Both the position numbers and the translations under genes were made by a program. The notes below the pieces were generated by a model. It did no database searches, was not told the origin of the DNA, and saw only the letters and a list, made by a program, of their open reading frames with translations. Shown one piece after another: positions 61,060-64,000 of a DNA stretch of 64,000 nucleotides (position 1 is its first letter; every line of letters starts with the position of its first letter). The stretch comes from Dyella_B sp036746095 (GTDB taxonomy: Bacteria > Pseudomonadota > Gammaproteobacteria > Xanthomonadales > Rhodanobacteraceae), in assembly GCF_036746095.1 (NCBI RefSeq), contig NZ_DAIOEU010000016.1:12255-76254 (forward strand), given 5' to 3'.

Positions 61060-63546
61060 TCAGAACGTCAGGCTCCAGCTGTTGAGCGTGCCGTAGTCGC
61101 CGTAGTACTCCGGATCGTTATCGATCACCTTCAGCTTCCACGTGCCATTGGCCGGCACTGACGACGCATTCACGGTCCAGGTGGTGTTGATGTTGCCGTC
61201 ATCGCCGTAGTCGGGGTTCTGCAGCACCGCGTAAGCGCCGTTCGGTGCGACCAGCTCGATGGTCAGGTCGCCCGACCAGTTGTGCGTGATGCTGGCGTGC
61301 ACCTTCAGCGTGGCCGGTGCATTGCCGGACAAGCCGCTCACCGCGATGCTGCTGCTGACGGTGGCGTTGTCGTTGATCACCACCTGCTTGGCATTGCTGA
61401 ATACGCCGCCGGTACCGCCGCCACTGCTGCTGCTCACCGTCACCGAGGTGGATTTGGTGTTGGTCGCGCCGGTGCTGTCGGTGACGGTCAAGGTGACGGT
61501 GTACGTGCCGGCCGCCGCATAGGTGTGGCTGGGGCTGGCCGACGTGGACGTGCCGCTGTCGCCGAAATTCCAGGCATACGAGCTGATCGTGCCGCCGGTA
61601 TCGGTGGAGCTGTTGGTGAAGCTCACCGTCAGCCCATTCACCGTATCGGTGAAGTTCGCCACCGGATTGCCGGTGCCGCCACCGCCCGTGCCGCCACCGC
61701 TGCCGCCCCAATACTTGGTGACGTAGGCGTTGAACTTGGCGATGTCCAGGCTGCCCCAGCCGGTGGTGTTGTCGTAGCCCGCGGCGGCGTTGTAGCCGTA
61801 GCCGTTGTAGCCGTTGTTGCCCGAGGTGACGTCATGCAGCGGCGTGGCATCCTTCGGGAAGTAGGCGTACATGTTCTGCGTCGGCAGACCCAGCGTGTTG
61901 TTGTTGGCCGATTCGATACGCGCCCACAAACCGACGAACAACGGCGAGGCCAGGCTGGTGCCGCCGACCTGCTGGTTGGCCTGGCCGTTGATCACGATCA
62001 ATGCGCCCGAGCTGGATGCCGCGTCGAATGCCACGTCCGGCAGTTCGCGCTTGGTGACGGATGAGCCGAGCGCCGTGGTCTGCCAGGCCGGCGCGCTTTC
62101 GAACAGGCTCACGCCGCCACCGGTCGCCCACAGGCGCTGGTTGTTGTCGCCACTGCCCGGATTGACCGCGGCAAGGCCTTCGTTCCACACCGTTTCGCCC
62201 GACCAGGTCGTGGTGCCACTGGTACTGAGCGCGGTGCCGCCCACCGCCACCACATTCGGCGAGGTTGCCGGTTCGCTGACGCCATAGTGGCTTAGATCGA
62301 TCTGTACCGTACCGCTGGAATTGGCGACGTAGCCGGGCGCGCCGGAGGTTGGATCGCTCGACCACTGATACACGCCCGCATCGCCCGAAGCGATCGAGAA
62401 CGTTTGCCCCTGCGCAACCGCTTGCGCGAACACCTTGTCGTCCGCTGCCTGCGTGCCGGAGTTGTTGGCCGCGGTTTCGTCTTCGCCCAGCGAAACGTTG
62501 ACGACCTTCGCCACGTTGTCGGTCACCGCCTTGTTGTACGCAGCGGTGATGGACGCGTCGGTAAGCTGGCTGTCCTGGCTGTCGCCGTTGATCGCCGCGT
62601 AGAAGATCAGCTGCTTCACGCCGCCGGACATCGCCACGATGTCCTGGCTATCCAGGTCCCATTCCGACGGATCGCCGTCGTTGGCCAGCGTGCCGCTGCC
62701 TCCAGCGACTGTCTTCGTGTTCACCGTGGCCATGCCGGCGCTGCTGGTGAACGTGTTCAGATCGCTGATCGTCTGGGTCATGTCACCCCAGGTGATGATG
62801 CCGACCACCGTGTTGGATGCCGTCGGCGTGCTGCCGGCATCGTAGATCTTCGGGAAATCCGTCGGGTTGTGGCCCACTACGCCGGCGGTAGCCTGTGCCT
62901 TGGCCGCGTCGCTGCTGATGCGATGGGACATCACGTGCGGCTTGGCGTAATCCTGCAGGCCGAGCACGCCATCCACGATGCCGCCCAGCGATTGCGGCAC
63001 GGTCACGTCGGTGCCGTTGGCGAAATGCTGCTTGCCCTTGAAGCTGAAGGTCTTCATGTTGGCGTTGAACGCGGCATTCGCGGTGGCAGCGGTGCCATCT
63101 GCCGAGACCAGCAAGTTGTTCGCGGCCACCTTGATGTTGGTGAAGCCGGATGCCTGCATGTGCGCGACTACCGCCTGCACCTGCGCATCCGTCGGTGCGT
63201 ATTGCGCCTTGAATTGCGCGGGCGTCAGGAAGTGATGGTAGTTCGCGCTGCCCGGCTGATTCACCGAGGCGAGAAAACTCTGCAACTGATCGACGTTGCG
63301 CAGGTTGAGGCTGACTTCCACGTGCAGCGGCTTGCTGGCTTGCAGCGGCGCGATCTGCGTGGCGTCGATGGACGGATGCCCGGTCATCACCAGCGTGGAC
63401 ACCGTGTTGCTGACGTTTTGAATGCCCGCATGCGTGCGTGTGCCCACGCGCGTGCCGGCGGCGTTTGCCGTCGACAGCAGTGCCAGCGACAAGGCTGCCG
63501 GCAACAGCAATGGACGAATCCCCAAAAGCGCGAAATGTTTCGACAT
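61060..63546 (-). CDS. Secreted S53 (sedolisin/pseudomonalisin) peptidase with PKD and P domains
   Basis: An 828-aa exported acid peptidase. Signal peptide MSKHFALLGIRPLLLPAALS, ending near ANAA. The S53 propeptide (about 35-210) contains FLTPAQFKAQYAPTDAQVQA. The catalytic domain has Glu and Asp of EWDLDSQD (about 295-299), SGDAG, and the nucleophile Ser (about 531) in VGGTSLASPLF, with a Ca-binding end (AAAGYDNTTGWGSLD). A Gly-rich linker joins a PKD domain (SSYAWNFGDSGTSTSASPSH) and a C-terminal P-type domain ending WSLTF. P and PKD domains may aid folding or substrate contact. The GGGAG ribosome binding site is before ATG 63546. Confidence 0.93.
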   Translation of the reverse strand: MSKHFALLGIRPLLLPAALSLALLSTANAAGTRVGTRTHAGIQNVSNTVSTLVMTGHPSIDATQIAPLQASKPLHVEVSLNLRNVDQLQSFLASVNQPGSANYHHFLTPAQFKAQYAPTDAQVQAVVAHMQASGFTNIKVAANNLLVSADGTAATANAAFNANMKTFSFKGKQHFANGTDVTVPQSLGGIVDGVLGLQDYAKPHVMSHRISSDAAKAQATAGVVGHNPTDFPKIYDAGSTPTASNTVVGIITWGDMTQTISDLNTFTSSAGMATVNTKTVAGGSGTLANDGDPSEWDLDSQDIVAMSGGVKQLIFYAAINGDSQDSQLTDASITAAYNKAVTDNVAKVVNVSLGEDETAANNSGTQAADDKVFAQAVAQGQTFSIASGDAGVYQWSSDPTSGAPGYVANSSGTVQIDLSHYGVSEPATSPNVVAVGGTALSTSGTTTWSGETVWNEGLAAVNPGSGDNNQRLWATGGGVSLFESAPAWQTTALGSSVTKRELPDVAFDAASSSGALIVINGQANQQVGGTSLASPLFVGLWARIESANNNTLGLPTQNMYAYFPKDATPLHDVTSGNNGYNGYGYNAAAGYDNTTGWGSLDIAKFNAYVTKYWGGSGGGTGGGGTGNPVANFTDTVNGLTVSFTNSSTDTGGTISSYAWNFGDSGTSTSASPSHTYAAAGTYTVTLTVTDSTGATNTKSTSVTVSSSSGGGTGGVFSNAKQVVINDNATVSSSIAVSGLSGNAPATLKVHASITHNWSGDLTIELVAPNGAYAVLQNPDYGDDGNINTTWTVNASSVPANGTWKLKVIDNDPEYYGDYGTLNSWSLTF

Positions 63547-64000
63547 GTATGAACTCCCTCGATTTTTTTAAGGGCAAGCGAACCCGATGCGGCTCGCAAG
63601 CCCCATGCGATAGTTGTTGCCGCGCGTGCGGCAGGTCGATTCACTTACGATGCCGGCGACGTCGAATGAATCATCAACGGCTGCGTCCCCTCGATCCCTC
63701 CACGCAAGCCGTGTTGCAGCGTCGCCGATTCTTAAGACGCGTGCGGAGAAGACAACCCTACCTGATAGCTGCAAGCTTGCGAGGAGCTTGCGTGATGTAT
63801 CGCGCATGACGTGCATGTGCGATGACGTCACATGCATGCGATGAAATGATGCTTACGGCAATCGATATGAGCCGTCATTCCCGCGAAAGCGCACTGCTGT
63901 CCGGGGAAAAAGAAGTTCTTCAGAAATGCGCGGGCATAGCACCCGGCATCGAAAATTTTCCATGGAAATTCAGTGCCATCAGCTCGTCATTCCAGCGAAA
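63547..64000. other. Upstream region of the S53 peptidase, window edge
   Basis: A 454-bp stretch with no supported gene. It contains TGCATGTG (63812-63819) and its complement CACATGCA (63829-63836), 9 bp apart, overlapping two ATGACGT direct repeats (63806 and 63822). This could be a regulator site for the peptidase gene. Two partial CGTCATTCC elements occur at 63873-63891 and 63984-64000; the last is cut by the window end. Confidence 0.5.

Overview
This 64-kb window is GC-rich chromosomal DNA of a Gram-negative bacterium. Family content points to a gammaproteobacterium of the Lysobacterales (Xanthomonadales), most likely Rhodanobacteraceae such as Dyella, Rhodanobacter or Luteibacter. The signs are several TonB-dependent receptors, a zwf-pgl-edd-eda Entner-Doudoroff operon, an S53 (sedolisin) peptidase, microcystin-dependent-protein-like tail-collar proteins, and many short palindromic repeats with a CGTCATTCC...GGAATGACG signature. 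The genus is inference; no rRNA or tRNA gene was seen. No CRISPR array, insertion sequence or complete prophage was seen.

Layout. 1-6.6 kb: two tail-collar proteins on the minus strand, then a divergent 1803-aa autotransporter adhesin built partly from perfectly spaced 519-bp repeats. 6.7-13.3 kb: two tandem paralogous RND efflux permeases without an adaptor gene. 13.5-15.8 kb: a BtuB-type receptor behind a clear cobalamin riboswitch. 16-18.4 kb: two paralogous HExxH proteins resembling M35 (aspzincin) peptidases, plus the apparent remains of a third, in DNA with unusual base use. 18.4-24.4 kb: a GntR/UTRA regulator divergent from zwf-pgl-edd-eda. 24.8-28.5 kb: a secreted S10-like peptidase and small single-domain enzymes (RibD-C/DHFR-like, SnoaL-like, VOC, UPF0158). 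28.6-30.4 kb: a patch of small minus-strand genes comprising an antitoxin with a frameshifted ParE toxin, a MazG-like hydrolase, a frameshifted unknown gene and a second antitoxin. 30.4-36 kb: a large Lhr-type helicase carrying two in-frame repeat insertions, and an AraC regulator.

36.2-41.7 kb: a MarR-controlled EmrAB/OMF multidrug efflux operon with a readable promoter and operator, closed by a terminator, followed by a PagL-type lipid A deacylase. 42.5-49.5 kb: a LysR regulator divergent from an RND permease-adaptor-outer membrane factor operon. 49.7-56.5 kb: an OmpR-type two-component system followed by a TonB-dependent receptor and a secreted histidine acid phosphatase (phytase-like), which may form a phosphate-ester scavenging locus. 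56.5-64 kb: a polysaccharide deacetylase, an STN-domain TonB receptor and a secreted S53 peptidase with PKD and P domains.

The window is dominated by envelope functions: four RND or MFS efflux systems, three TonB receptors, an autotransporter and secreted hydrolases. The least explained parts are the metalloprotease paralogues at 16-18.4 kb, the toxin/antitoxin-MazG patch at 28.6-30.4 kb, and the paired palindromic repeats, some of which are translated inside the helicase.
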